From assembly GCF_036898095.1 (NCBI RefSeq), contig NC_090725.1, positions 316,962,427 through 317,026,426 on the forward strand: DNA of 64,000 nt, given 5' to 3'. Shown here one piece after another: positions 49,301 through 62,700 of this stretch; within the stretch, counting starts at the first letter, position 1, and every line of letters begins with the position of its first letter. Under the pieces are notes generated by a model. That model was not told the origin of the DNA. It was given only the letters and a program-made list of their open reading frames with translations, and did no database searches. The position numbers and the translations under genes are program-made. Source of the stretch: Palaemon carinicauda (taxonomy: Eukaryota; Arthropoda; Malacostraca; Decapoda; Palaemonidae).

Positions 49301-50600
49301 AAACATTATTCTTTGCTGGTTTTATATGGATAGATTAAAGTATAGAGTATCTTGTTCTGTTACTGAAAAGAGAACATTTGAAGAAACATTAATTTTTCCT
49401 GGTGTTATAACAATAGATTAAAGTATAGAGTATCTCGTTCTGTTGCTGAAAAGAGAAGATTTTGAGAAAAATGATTTTATCCTGGTTTTATATGGATAGA
49501 TAAAAGTATAGAGTATCTTGTTCTGTTACTGAAAAAAAAACATTTGGAGAAACATTATTTTTTCCTGGTATTATATGGATAGAAAAAAGTATAGAGTATC
49601 TTGTTCTGTTAGTGAAAAGAGAACATTTGGAGAAACATTATTTTTTCCTGGTTTTATATGGATAGATTAAAGAATAGAGTATCTTGTTCTGTTACTGAAA
49701 AGAGAACATTTGGAGAAACGTTATTTTTTTACTGTTTTTATGTGGATAGATTAAAGTATAGAGTATCTTGTTCTGTTAGTGAAAAGAGAACATTTGGAGA
49801 AACATTATTTTTTCCTGGTTTTATATGGATAGATAAAAGTATAGAGTATCTTGTTCTGTTAGTGAAAAGAGAACATTTGGAGAAACATTATTTTTTCCTG
49901 GTTTTATATGGATAGATTAAAGTATAGAGTATCTAGTTCTGTTACTGAAAAGAGAACATTTGGAGAAACATTATTTTTTCCTGGTTTTATATGGGTAGAT
50001 AAAAGTATAGAGTATCTTGTTCTGTTACTGAAAAGAGAACATTTGGAGAAATATTATTTTTTCCTGGTTTTATATGGATAGATTAAAGTATAGAGTATCT
50101 AGTTCTGTTAGTGAAAAGAGAACATTTGGAGAAACATTATTTTTTCCTGGTTTTATATGGATAGATAAAAGTATAGAGTATCTTGTTCTGTTACTGAAAA
50201 GAGAACATTTGGAGAAACGTTATTTTTTTCCTGGTTTTATATGGATAGATAAAAGTATAGAGTATCTAGTTCTGTTAGTGAAAAGAGAACATTTGGAGAA
50301 ACATTATTTTTTCGTGGTTTTATATGGATAGATTAAAGTATAGAGTATCTTGTTCTGTTAGTGAAAAGAGAACATTTAGAGAAACATTATTTTTTCGTAG
50401 TTTTATATGGATAGATTAAAGTATAGAGTATCTTGTTCTGTTACTGAAAAGAGAACATTTTGAGAAACATTATTTTTTCCTGGTTTTATATGGATAGATA
50501 AAAGTATAGAGTATCTTGTTCTGTTACTGAAAAGAGAACATTTGGAGAAACATTATTTTTTCGTGGTTTTATATGGATAGATAAAAGTATAGAGTATCTT
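46400..50600 (+). repeat. Higher-order satellite block, copy 1 of 3
   Basis: Shares private markers with 54.1-58.3 kb (offset 7,695-7,696) and 59.8-64.0 kb (a further 5,718): AAAAGATAACATTTGG at about 47380/55076/60794, GGTGTTATAA at 49401/57096/62814, and ACATTTAGAG at 50372/58067/63785. Edges are approximate because similarity fades gradually on the left. Confidence 0.8.
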
Positions 50601-53600
50601 GTTCTGTTAGTGAAAAGAGAACATTTGGAGAAACATTATTTTTTCCTGGTTTTATATGGATAGATAAAAGTATAGAGTATCTAGTTCTGTTAGTGAAAAG
50701 AGAACATTTGGAGAAACATTATTTTTTCCTGGTTTTATATGGATAGATTAAAGTATAGAGTATCTTGTTCTGTTAGTGAAAAGAGAACATTTGGAGAAAC
50801 ATTATTTTTTCCTGGTTTTATATGGATGATTAAGTATAGAGTATTTTTCTGTTAGTGAAAAGAGAACATTTGGAGAAACATTATTTTTTCCTGGTTTTAT
50901 ATGGATAGTTAAAGTATAGAGTATCTTAGTTCTGTTAGAAAAGAGAACATTTGGAGAAACATTATTTTTCCTGGTTTTATATGGATAGATTAAAGTATAG
51001 AGTATCTTGTTCTGTTACTGAAAAGAGAACATTTGGAAGAAACATTAATTTTTCCTGGTGTTATGGATAGATTAAAGTATAGAGTATCTTGTTCTGTTGC
51101 TGAAAAGAGAACATTTGGAGAAAATTATTTTTTCCTGGTTTTTATATGGATAGATAAAAGTATAGAGTATCTTGTTCTGTTACTGAAAAAAGAACATTTG
51201 GAGAAACATTATTTTTTCCTGGTTTTATATGGATAGATTAAAGTATAGAGTATCTTGTTCTGTTAGTGAAAAGAGAACATTTGGAGAAACATTTTTTTCC
51301 TGGTTTTATATGGATAGATTAAAAATAGAGTATCTTGTTCTGTTACTGAAAAGAGAACATTTGGAGAAACATTATTTTTTTACTGGTTTTATATGGATAG
51401 ATTAAAAGTATAGAGTATCTTGTTCTGTTAGTGAAAAGAGAACATTTGGAGAAACATAATTTTTTCCTGGTTTTATATGGATAGATAAAAGTATAGAGTA
51501 TCTTGTTCTGTTACTGAAAAGAGAACATTTGGAGAAACATTATTTTTTCCTGGTTTTATATGGATAGATTAAAAGTATAGAGTATCTTGTTCTGTTACTG
51601 AAAAGAGAACATTTGGAGAAACATTATTTTTTCCTGGTTTTATATGGATAGATAAAAGTATAGAGTATCTAGTTCTGTTACTGAAAAGAGAACATTTGGA
51701 GAAACATTATTTTTTCCTGGTTTTATATGGATAGATAAAAGTATAGAGTATCTTGTTCTGTTACTGAAAAGAGAACATTTGGAGAAACATTATTTTTTCC
51801 TGGTTTTATATGGATAGATAAAAGTATAGAGTATCTGTTCTGTTACTGAAAAGAGAACATTTGGAGAAACATTTTTTTTCGTGGTTTTATATGGATAGAT
51901 TAAAGTATAGAGTATCTTAGTTCTGTTAGTGAAAAGAGAACATTTGGAGAAACATTATTTTTTCGTGGTTTTATATGGATAGATTAAAGTATAGAGTATC
52001 TTGTTCTGTTAGTGAAAAGAGAACATTTGGAGAAACATTATTTTTTCGTGGTTTTATATGGATAGATTAAAGTATAGAGTATCTTGTTCTGTTACTGAAA
52101 AGAGAACATTTGGAGAAACATTATTTTTTCGTGGTTTTATATGGATAGATAAAAGTATAGAGTATCTGGTTCTGTTACTGAAAAGAGAACATTTGGAGAA
52201 ACATTATTTTTTCCTGGTTTTATATGGATAGATAAAAGTATAGAGTATCTTGTTCTGTTAGTGAAAAGAGAACATTTGGAGAAACATTATTTTTTCCTGG
52301 TTTTATATGGATAGATTAAAGTATAGAGTATCTTGTTCTGTTACTGAAAAGAGAACATTTGGAGAAACATTATTTTTTCCTGGTTTTATATGGATAGATT
52401 AAAGTATAGAGTATCTTGTTCTGTTAGTGAAAAGAGAACATTTGGAGAAACATTATTTTTTCCTGGTTTTATATGGATAGATAAAAGTATAGAGTATCTT
52501 GTTCTGTTAGTGAAAAGAGAACATTTGGAGAAACATTATTTTTTCCTGGTTTTATATGGATAGATAAAAGTATAGAGTATCTTGTTCTGTTACTGAAAAG
52601 AGAACATTTGGAGAAACATTATTTTTTCCTGGTTTTATATGGATAGATAAAAGTATAGAGTATCTTGTTCTGTTACTGAAAAGAGAACATTTGGAGAAAC
52701 ATTATTTTTTCCTGGTTTTATATGGATAGATTAAAGTATAGAGTATCTTAGTTCTGTTAGTGAAAAGAGAACATTTGGAGAAACATTATTTTTTCCTGGT
52801 TTTATATGGATAGATTAAAGTATAGAGTATCTTGTTCTGTTACTGAAAAGAGAACATTTGGAGAAACATTATTTTTTCCTGGTTTTATATGGATAGATAA
52901 AGTATAGAGTATCTGTTCTGTTACTGAAAAGAGAACATTTGGAGAAACATTATTTTTTCCTGGTTTTATATGGATAGATAAAAGTATAGAGTATCTTGTT
53001 CTGTTACTGAAAAGAGAACATTTGGAGAAACATTATTTTTTCCTGGTTATATATGGATAGATTAAAGTATAGAGTATCTTGTTCTGTTAGTGAAAAGAGA
53101 ACATTTGGAGAAACATTATTTTTTTCCTGGTTTTATATGGATAGATTAAAGTATAGAGTATCTTGTTCTGTTAGTGAAAAGAGAACATTTGGAGAAACAT
53201 ATTTTTTCCTGGTTTTATATGGATAGATAAAAGTATAGAGTATCTGTTCTGTTAGTGAAAAGAGAACATTTGGAGAAACATTATTTTTTCCTGGTTTTAT
53301 ATGGATAGATTAAAGTATAGAGTATCTTGTTCTGTTACTGAAAAGAGAACATTTGAGAAACATTATTTTTTCCTGGTTTTATATGGATAGATTAAAGTAT
53401 AGAGTATCTTGTTCTGTTAGCTGAAAAGAGAACATTTGGAGAAACATTATTTTTCTGGTTTTTATATGGATAGATTAAAGTATAGAGTATCTTGTTCTGT
53501 TAGTGAAAAGAGAACATTTGGAGAAACATATTTTTTCCTGGTTTTATATGGATAGATTAAAGTATAGAGTATCTTGCTCTGTTACTGAAAAGAGAACATT

Positions 53601-54099
53601 TGGAGAAATATTATTTTTTCCTGGTTTTATATGGATAGATTAAAGTATAGAGTATCTAGTTCTGTTACTGAAAAGAGAACATTTGGAGAAACATTATTTT
53701 TTCCTGGTTTTATATGGATAGATAAAAGTATAGAGTATCTAGTTCTGTTACTGAAAAGAGAACATTTGGAGAAACATTATTTTTTCCTGGATTTTATATG
53801 GATAGATAAAAGTATAGAGTATCTATTCTGTTACTGAAAAGAGAACATTTGGAGAAACATTATTTTTTCTGGTTTTATATGGATAGATTAAAGTATAGAG
53901 TATCTTGTTCTGTAGTGAAAAGAGAACATTTGGAGAAACATTATTTTTTCGTGGTTTTATATGGATAGATTAAAGTATAGAGTATCTGTTCTGTTAGTGA
54001 AAAGAGAACATTTGGAGAAACATTATTTTTTCGTGGTTTTATATGGATAGATTAAAGTATAGAGTATCTTGTTCTGTTAGTGAAAAGAGAACATTTGGA

Positions 54100-57000
54100 G
54101 AAACATTATTTTTTCGTGGTTTTATATGGATAGATAAAAGTATAGAGTATCTGGTTCTGTTACTGAAAAGAGAACATTTGGAGAAACATTATTTTTTCGT
54201 GGTTTTATATGGATAGATAAAAGTATAGAGTATCTTGTTCTGTTAGTGAAAAGAGAACATTTGGAGAAACATTATTTTTTCCTGGTTTTATATGGATAGA
54301 TAAAAGTATAGAGTATCTTGTTCTGTTACTGAAAAGAGAACATTTGGAGAAACATTATTTTTTCCTGGTTTTATATGGATAGATTAAAGTATAGAGTCTA
54401 TAGTTCTGTAGTGAAAAGAGAACATTTGGAGAAACATTATTTTTTCGTGGTTTTATATGGATAGATTAAAGTATAGAGTATCTTGTTCTGTTAGTGAAAA
54501 GAGAACATTTGGAGAAACATTATTTTTTCGTGGTTTTATATGGATAGATTAAAGTATAGAGTATCTTGTTCTGTTACTGAAAAGAGAACATTTGGAGAAA
54601 CATTATTTTTTCCTGGTTTTATATGGATAGATTAAAGTATAGAGTATTTGTTCTGTTAGTGAAAAGAGAACATTTGGAGAAACATTATTTTTTCCTGGTT
54701 TTATATGGATAGTTAAAGTATAGAGTATCTGTTCTGTTAGTGAAAAGAGAACATTTGGAGAAACATTATTTTTCCTGGTTTTATATGGAATAGATTAAAG
54801 TATAGAGTATCTTGTTCTGTTACTGAAAAGAGAACATTTGAGAAACATTATTTTTCCTGGTGTTATAACAATAGATAAAAGTATAGAGTATCTCGTTCTG
54901 TTGCTGAAAAGAGAAACTTGGAGAAAACATTATTTTTCCTGGTTTTATATGGATAGGTTAAAGTATAGAGTATCTAGTTTTGTTAGTGAAAAGAGAACAT
55001 TTGGAGAAACATTATTTTTTCCTGGTTTTATATGGATAGATTAAAGAATAGAGTATCTTGTTCTGTTACTGAAAAGATAACATTTGGAGAAACGTTATTT
55101 TTTTACTGTTTTTATATGGATAGATTAAAGTATAGAGTATCTTGTTCTGTTAGTGAAAAGAGAACATTTGGAGAAACATAATATTTTCCTGGTTTTATAT
55201 GGATAGATAAAAGTATAGAGTATCCTGTTCTGTTAGTGAAAAGAGAACATTTGGAGAAACATTATTTTTTCCTGGTTTTATATGGATAGATTAAAGTATA
55301 GAGTATCTAGTTCTGTTACTGAAAAGAGAACATTTGGAGAAACATTTTTTCCTGGTTTTATATGGGTAGATAAAAGTATAGAGTATATTGTTCTGTTACT
55401 GAAAAGAGAACATTTGGAGAAACATTATTTTTTCGTAGTTTTATATGGATAGATTAAAGTATAGAGTATCTTGTTCTGTTACTGAAAAGAGAACATTTGA
55501 AGAAACATTATTTTTTCCTGGTTTTATATGCATAGATTAAAGTATAGAGTATCTTGTTCTGTTACTGAAAAGAGAACATTTGGAGAAACATTTTTTTTCT
55601 GGTTTTATATGGATAGATTAAAGTATAGAGTATCTAGTTCTGTTACTGAAAAGAGAACATTTGGAGAAACATTATTTTTTCCTGGTTTTATATGGGTAGA
55701 TAAAAGTATAGAGTATCTAGTTCTGTTACTGAAAAGAGAACATTAGGAGAAACATTATTTTTTCCTGGTTATATATGAATAGATTAAAGTATAGAGTATC
55801 TAGTTCTGTTAGTGAAAAGAGATCATTTGGAGAAACATTATTTTTTACTGTTTTTATATGGATAGATTAAAGTATAGAGTATCTTGTTCTATTAGTGAAA
55901 AGAGAACATTTGGAGAAACATAATTTTTTCCTGGTTTTATATGGATAGATAAAAGTATAGAGTATCTGGTTCTGTTAGTGAAAAGAGAACATTTGGAGAA
56001 ACATTATTTTTTCCTGGTTTTATATGGATAGATTAAAGTATAGAGTATCTAGTTCTGTTAGTGAAAAGAGAACATTTGATGAAATATTATTTTTCCTAGT
56101 TTTATATGGATAGATAAAAGTATAGAGTATCTAGTTCTGTTACCGAAAAGAGAACATTTGGAGAAACATTATTTTTTCCTGGTTTTATATGGATAGATAA
56201 AAGTATAGAGTATCTGGTTCTGTTGCTGAAAAGAGAACATTTGGAGAAACATTATTTTTTCCTGGTTTTATATGAATAGATAAAAGTATAGCGTATCTTG
56301 TTCTGTTACTGAAAAGAGAACATTTGGAGAAACATTATTTGTTCCTGGTTTTATATGGATAGATTAAAGTATAGAGTATCTAGTTCTGTCAGTGAAAAGA
56401 GAACATTTGGAGAAACATTATTTTTTCGTGGTTTTATATGGATAGATTAAAGTATAGAGTATCTTGTTCTGTTACTGAAAAGAGAACATTTTGAGAAACA
56501 TTATTTTTTTCCTGGTTTTATATGGATAGATAAAAGTATAGAGTATCTTGTTCTGTTACTGAAAAGAGAACATTTGGAGAAACATTATTTTTTCGTGGTT
56601 TTATATGGATAGATAAAAGTATAGAGTATCTTGTTCTGTTAGTGAAAAGAGAACATTTGGAGAAACATTATTTTTTTCCTGGTTTTTTTATGGATAGATA
56701 AAAGTATAGAGTATCTTGTTCTGTTACTGAAAAGAGAACATTTGGATAAACATTTTTTTTCCTGGTTATATATGGATAGATTAAAGTATAGAGTCTATAG
56801 TTCTGTTAGTGAAAAGAGAACATTTGGAGAAATATTATTTTTTCCATGTTCTATATGGATAGATTAACGTATAGAGTATTTTATTCTGTTAGTGAAAAGA
56901 GAACATTTGAAGAAACATTATTTTTTCCTGGTTTTATATGGATAGGTTAAAGTATAGAGTATCTAGTTTTGTTAGAGAAAAGAGAACATTTGGAGAAACA

Positions 57001-58300
57001 TTATTCTTTGCTGGTTTTATATGGATAGATTAAAGTATAGAGTATCTTGTTCTGTTACTGAAAAGAGAACATTTGAAGAAACATTAATTTTTCCTGGTGT
57101 TATAACAATAGATTAAAGTATAGAGTATCTCGTTCTGTTGCTGAAAAGAGAAGATTTTGAGAAAAATGATTTTATCCTGGTTTTATATGGATAGATAAAA
57201 GTATAGAGTATCTTGTTCTGTTACTGAAAAAAAAACATTTGGAGAAACATTATTTTTTCCTGGTATTATATGGATAGAAAAAAGTATAGAGTATCTTGTT
57301 CTGTTAGTGAAAAGAGAACATTTGGAGAAACATTATTTTTTCCTGGTTTTATATGGATAGATTAAAGAATAGAGTATCTTGTTCTGTTACTGAAAAGAGA
57401 ACATTTGGAGAAACGTTATTTTTTTACTGTTTTTATGTGGATAGATTAAAGTATAGAGTATCTTGTTCTGTTAGTGAAAAGAGAACATTTGGAGAAACAT
57501 ATTTTTCCTGGTTTTATATGGATAGATAAAAGTATAGAGTATCTTGTTCTGTTAGTGAAAAGAGAACATTTGGAGAAACATTATTTTTTCCTGGTTTTAT
57601 ATGGATAGATTAAAGTATAGAGTATCTAGTTCTGTTACTGAAAAGAGAACATTTGGAGAAACATTATTTTTTCCTGGTTTTATATGGATAGATTAAAAGT
57701 ATAGAGTATCTTGTTCTGTTACTGAAAAGAGAACATTTGGAGAAACATTATTTTTTCGTAGTTTTATATGGATAGATTAAAGTATAGAGTATCTGTTCTG
57801 TTACTGAAAAGAGAACATTTGGAGAAACATTATTTTTTCCTGGTTTTATATGGATAGATAAAAGTATAGAGTATCTTGTTCTGTTACTGAAAAGAGAACA
57901 TTTGGAGAAACATTATTTTTTTACTGGTTTTATATGGATAGATAAAAGTATAGAGTATCTAGTTCTGTTACAGTGAAAAGAGAACATTTGGAGAAACATT
58001 ATTTTTTCCTGGTTTTATATGGATAGATTAAAGTATAGAGTATCTTGTTCTGTTAGTGAAAAGAGAACATTTAGAGAAACATTATTTTTTCGTAGTTTTA
58101 TATGGATAGATTAAAGTATAGAGTATCTTGTTCTGTTACTGAAAAGAGAACATTTTGAGAAACATTATTTTTTCCTGGTTTTATATGGATAGATAAAAGT
58201 ATAGAGTATCTTGTTCTGTTACTGAAAAGAGAACATTTGGAGAAACATTATTTTTTCGTGGTTTTATATGGATAGATAAAAGTATAGAGTATCTTGTTCT
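54100..58300 (+). repeat. Higher-order satellite block, copy 2 of 3
   Basis: Matches copy 1 at offset 7,695-7,696 and copy 3 at 5,718. An identical 72-codon frame occurs at 55528 and 61246, so copies 2 and 3 are closer to each other over that part. Confidence 0.8.
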
Positions 58301-59799
58301 GTTAGTGAAAAGAGAACATTTGGAGAAACATTATTTTTTCCTGGTTTTATATGGATAGATAAAAGTATAGAGTATCTTGTTCTGTTACTGAAAAGAGAAC
58401 ATTTGGAGAAACATTATTTTTTCCTGGTTATATATGGATAGATTAAAGTATAGAGTCTATAGTTCTGTTAGTGAAAAGAGAACATTTGGAGAAACATTAT
58501 TTTTTCCTGGTTTTATATGGATTGATTAAGTATAGAGTATTTTGTTCTGTTAGTGAAAAGAGAACATTTGAAGAAACATTATTTTTTCCTGGTTTTATAT
58601 GGATAGTTAAAGTATAGAGTATCTTAGTTCTGTTAGAGAAAAGAGAACATTTGGAGAAACATTATTTTTGCTGGTTTTATATGGATAGATTAAAGTATAG
58701 AGTATCTTGTTCTGTTACTGAAAAGAGAACATTTGAAGAAACATTAATTTTTCCTGGTGTTATAAGATAGATTAAAGTATAGAGTATCTTGTTCTGTTGC
58801 TGAAAAGAGAACATTTGGAGAAACATTATTTTATCCTGGTTTTTATATGGATAGATAAAAGTATAGAGTATCTTGTTCTGTTACTGAAAAAGAACATTTG
58901 GAGAAACATTATTTTTTCCTGGTATTATATGGATAGAAAAAAGTATAGAGTATCTTGTTCTGTTAGTGAAAAGAGAACATTTGGAGAAACATATTTTTTC
59001 CTGGTTTTATATGGATAGATTAAAGAATAGAGTATCTTGTTCTGTTACTGAAAAGAGAACATTTGGAGAAACGTTATTTTTTTACTGGTTTTATATGGAT
59101 AGATTAAAATATAGAGTATCTTGTTCTGTTAGTGAAAAGAGAACATTTGGAGAAACATAATTTTTTCTGGTTTTATATGGATAGATAAAAGTATAGAGTA
59201 TCTTGTTCTGTTAGTGAAAAGAGAACATTTGGAGAAACATTATTTTTTCCTGGTTTTATATGGATAGATTAAAGTATAGAGTATCTTGCTCTGTTACTGA
59301 AAAGAGAACATTTGATGAAATATTATTTTTTCCTGGTTTTATATGGATAGATAAAAGTATAGAGTATCTAGTTCTGTTACTGAAAAGAGAACATTTGGAG
59401 AAACAGTATTTTTTCCTGGTTTTATATGGATAGATAAAAGTATAGAGTATCTGGTTCTGTTGCTGAAAAGAGAACATTTGGAGAAACATTATTTTTTCCT
59501 GATTTTATATGGATAGATAAAAGTATAGCAAATCTTATTCTGTTACTGAAAAGAGAACATTTGGAGAAACATTATTTGTTCGTGGTTTTATATGGATAGA
59601 TTAAAGTATAGAGTATCTAGTTCTGTCAGTGAAAAGAGAACATTTGGAGAAACATTATTTTTTCGTGGTTTTATATGGATAGATTAAAGTATAGAGTATC
59701 TTGTTCTGTTAGTGAAAAGAGAACATTTGGAGAAACATTATTTTTTCGTAGTTTTATATGGATAGATTAAAGTATAGAGTATCTTGTTCTGTTACTGAA

Positions 59800-62700
59800 A
59801 AGAGAACATTTGGAGAAACATTATTTTTTCGTGGTTTTATATGGATAGATAAAATTATAGAGTATCTGGTTCTGTTACTGAAAAGAGAACATTTGGAGAA
59901 ACATTATTTTTTCGTGGTTTTATATGGATAGATAAAAGTATAGAGTATCTTGTTCTGTTAGTGAAAAGAGAACATTTGGAGAAACATTATTTTTTTCCTG
60001 GTTTTATATGGATAGATAAAATTATAGAGTATCTTGTTCTGTTACTGAAAAGAGAACATTTGGAGAAACATTATTTTTTCCTGGTTATATATGGATAGAT
60101 TAAAGTATAGAGTCTATAGTTCTGGTAGTGAAAAGAGAACATTTGGAGAAACATTATTTTTTCCTGGTTTTATATGGATAGATTAAAGTATAGAGTATCT
60201 TGTTCTGTTAGTGAAAAGAGAACATTTGGAGAAACATTATTTTTTCCTGGTTTTATATGGATAGATTAAAAGTATAGAGTATCTTGTTCTGTTACTGAAA
60301 AGAGAACATTTGGAGAAACATTATTTTTTCCTGGTTATATATGGATAGATTAAAGTATAGAGTATTTGTTCTGTTAGTGAAAAGAGAACATTTGGAGAAA
60401 CATTATTTTTTCCTGGTTTTATATGGATAGATTAAAGTATAGAGTATCTAGTTCTGTTAGTGAAAAGAGAACATTTGGAGAAACATTATTTTTCCTGGTT
60501 TTATATGGAATAGATTAAAGTATAGAGTATCTTGTTCTGTTACTGAAAAGAGAACATTTGAAGAAACATTATTTTTCCTGGTGTTATAATAGATAAAAGT
60601 ATAGAGTATCTTGTTCTGTTGCTGAAAAGAGAAACTTGGAGAAAACATTATTTTTCCTGGTTTTATATGGATAGTTAAAGTATAGAGTATCTAGTTTCTG
60701 TTAGTGAAAAGAGAACATTTGGAGAAACATTATTTTTTCCTGGTTTTATATGGATAGATTAAAGAATAGAGTATCTTGTTCTGTTACTGAAAAGATAACA
60801 TTTGGAGAAACGTTATTTTTTTACTGTTTTTATATGGATAGATTAAAGTATAGAGTATCTTGTTCTGTTAGTGAAAAGAGAACATTTGGAGAAACATAAT
60901 ATTTTCCTGGTTTTATATGGATAGATAAAAGTATAGAGTATCCTGTTCTGTTAGTGAAAAGAGAACATTTGGAGAAACATTATTTTTTCCTGGTTTTATA
61001 TGGATAGATTAAAGTATAGAGTATCTAGTTCTGTTACTGAAAAGAGAACATTTGGAGAAACATTTTTTCCTGGTTTTATATGGGTAGATAAAAGTATAGA
61101 GTATATTGTTCTGTTACTGAAAAGAGAACATTTGGAGAAACATTATTTTTTCGTAGTTTTATATGGATAGATTAAAGTATAGAGTATCTTGTTCTGTTAC
61201 TGAAAAGAGAACATTTGAAGAAACATTATTTTTTCCTGGTTTTATATGCATAGATTAAAGTATAGAGTATCTTGTTCTGTTACTGAAAAGAGAACATTTG
61301 GAGAAACATTTTTTTTCTGGTTTTATATGGATAGATTAAAGTATAGAGTATCTAGTTCTGTTACTGAAAAGAGAACATTTGGAGAAACATTATTTTTTCC
61401 TGGTTTTATATGGGTAGATAAAAGTATAGAGTATCTAGTTCTGTTACTGAAAAGAGAACATTAGGAGAAACATTATTTTTTCCTGGTTATATATGAATAG
61501 ATTAAAGTATAGAGTATCTAGTTCTGTTAGTGAAAAGAGATCATTTGGAGAAACATTATTTTTTACTGTTTTTATATGGATAGATTAAAGTATAGAGTAT
61601 CTTGTTCTATTAGTGAAAAGAGAACATTTGGAGAAACATAATTTTTTCCTGGTTTTATATGGATAGATAAAAGTATAGAGTATCTGGTTCTGTTAGTGAA
61701 AAGAGAACATTTGGAGAAACATTATTTTTTCCTGGTTTTATATGGATAGATTAAAGTATAGAGTATCTAGTTCTGTTAGTGAAAAGAGAACATTTGATGA
61801 AATATTATTTTTCCTAGTTTTATATGGATAGATAAAAGTATAGAGTATCTAGTTCTGTTACCGAAAAGAGAACATTTGGAGAAACATTATTTTTTCCTGG
61901 TTTTATATGGATAGATAAAAGTATAGAGTATCTGGTTCTGTTGCTGAAAAGAGAACATTTGGAGAAACATTATTTTTTCCTGGTTTTATATGAATAGATA
62001 AAAGTATAGCGTATCTTGTTCTGTTACTGAAAAGAGAACATTTGGAGAAACATTATTTGTTCCTGGTTTTATATGGATAGATTAAAGTATAGAGTATCTA
62101 GTTCTGTCAGTGAAAAGAGAACATTTGGAGAAACATTATTTTTTCGTGGTTTTATATGGATAGATTAAAGTATAGAGTATCTTGTTCTGTTACTGAAAAG
62201 AGAACATTTTGAGAAACATTATTTTTTTCCTGGTTTTATATGGATAGATAAAAGTATAGAGTATCTTGTTCTGTTACTGAAAAGAGAACATTTGGAGAAA
62301 CATTATTTTTTCGTGGTTTTATATGGATAGATAAAAGTATAGAGTATCTTGTTCTGTTAGTGAAAAGAGAACATTTGGAGAAACATTATTTTTTTCCTGG
62401 TTTTTTTATGGATAGATAAAAGTATAGAGTATCTTGTTCTGTTACTGAAAAGAGAACATTTGGATAAACATTTTTTTTCCTGGTTATATATGGATAGATT
62501 AAAGTATAGAGTCTATAGTTCTGTTAGTGAAAAGAGAACATTTGGAGAAATATTATTTTTTCCATGTACTATATGGATAGATTAACGTATAGAGTATTTT
62601 ATTCTGTTAGTGAAAAGAGAACATTTGAAGAAACATTATTTTTTCCTGGTTTTATATGGATAGGTTAAAGTATAGAGTATCTAGTTTTGTTAGAGAAAAG

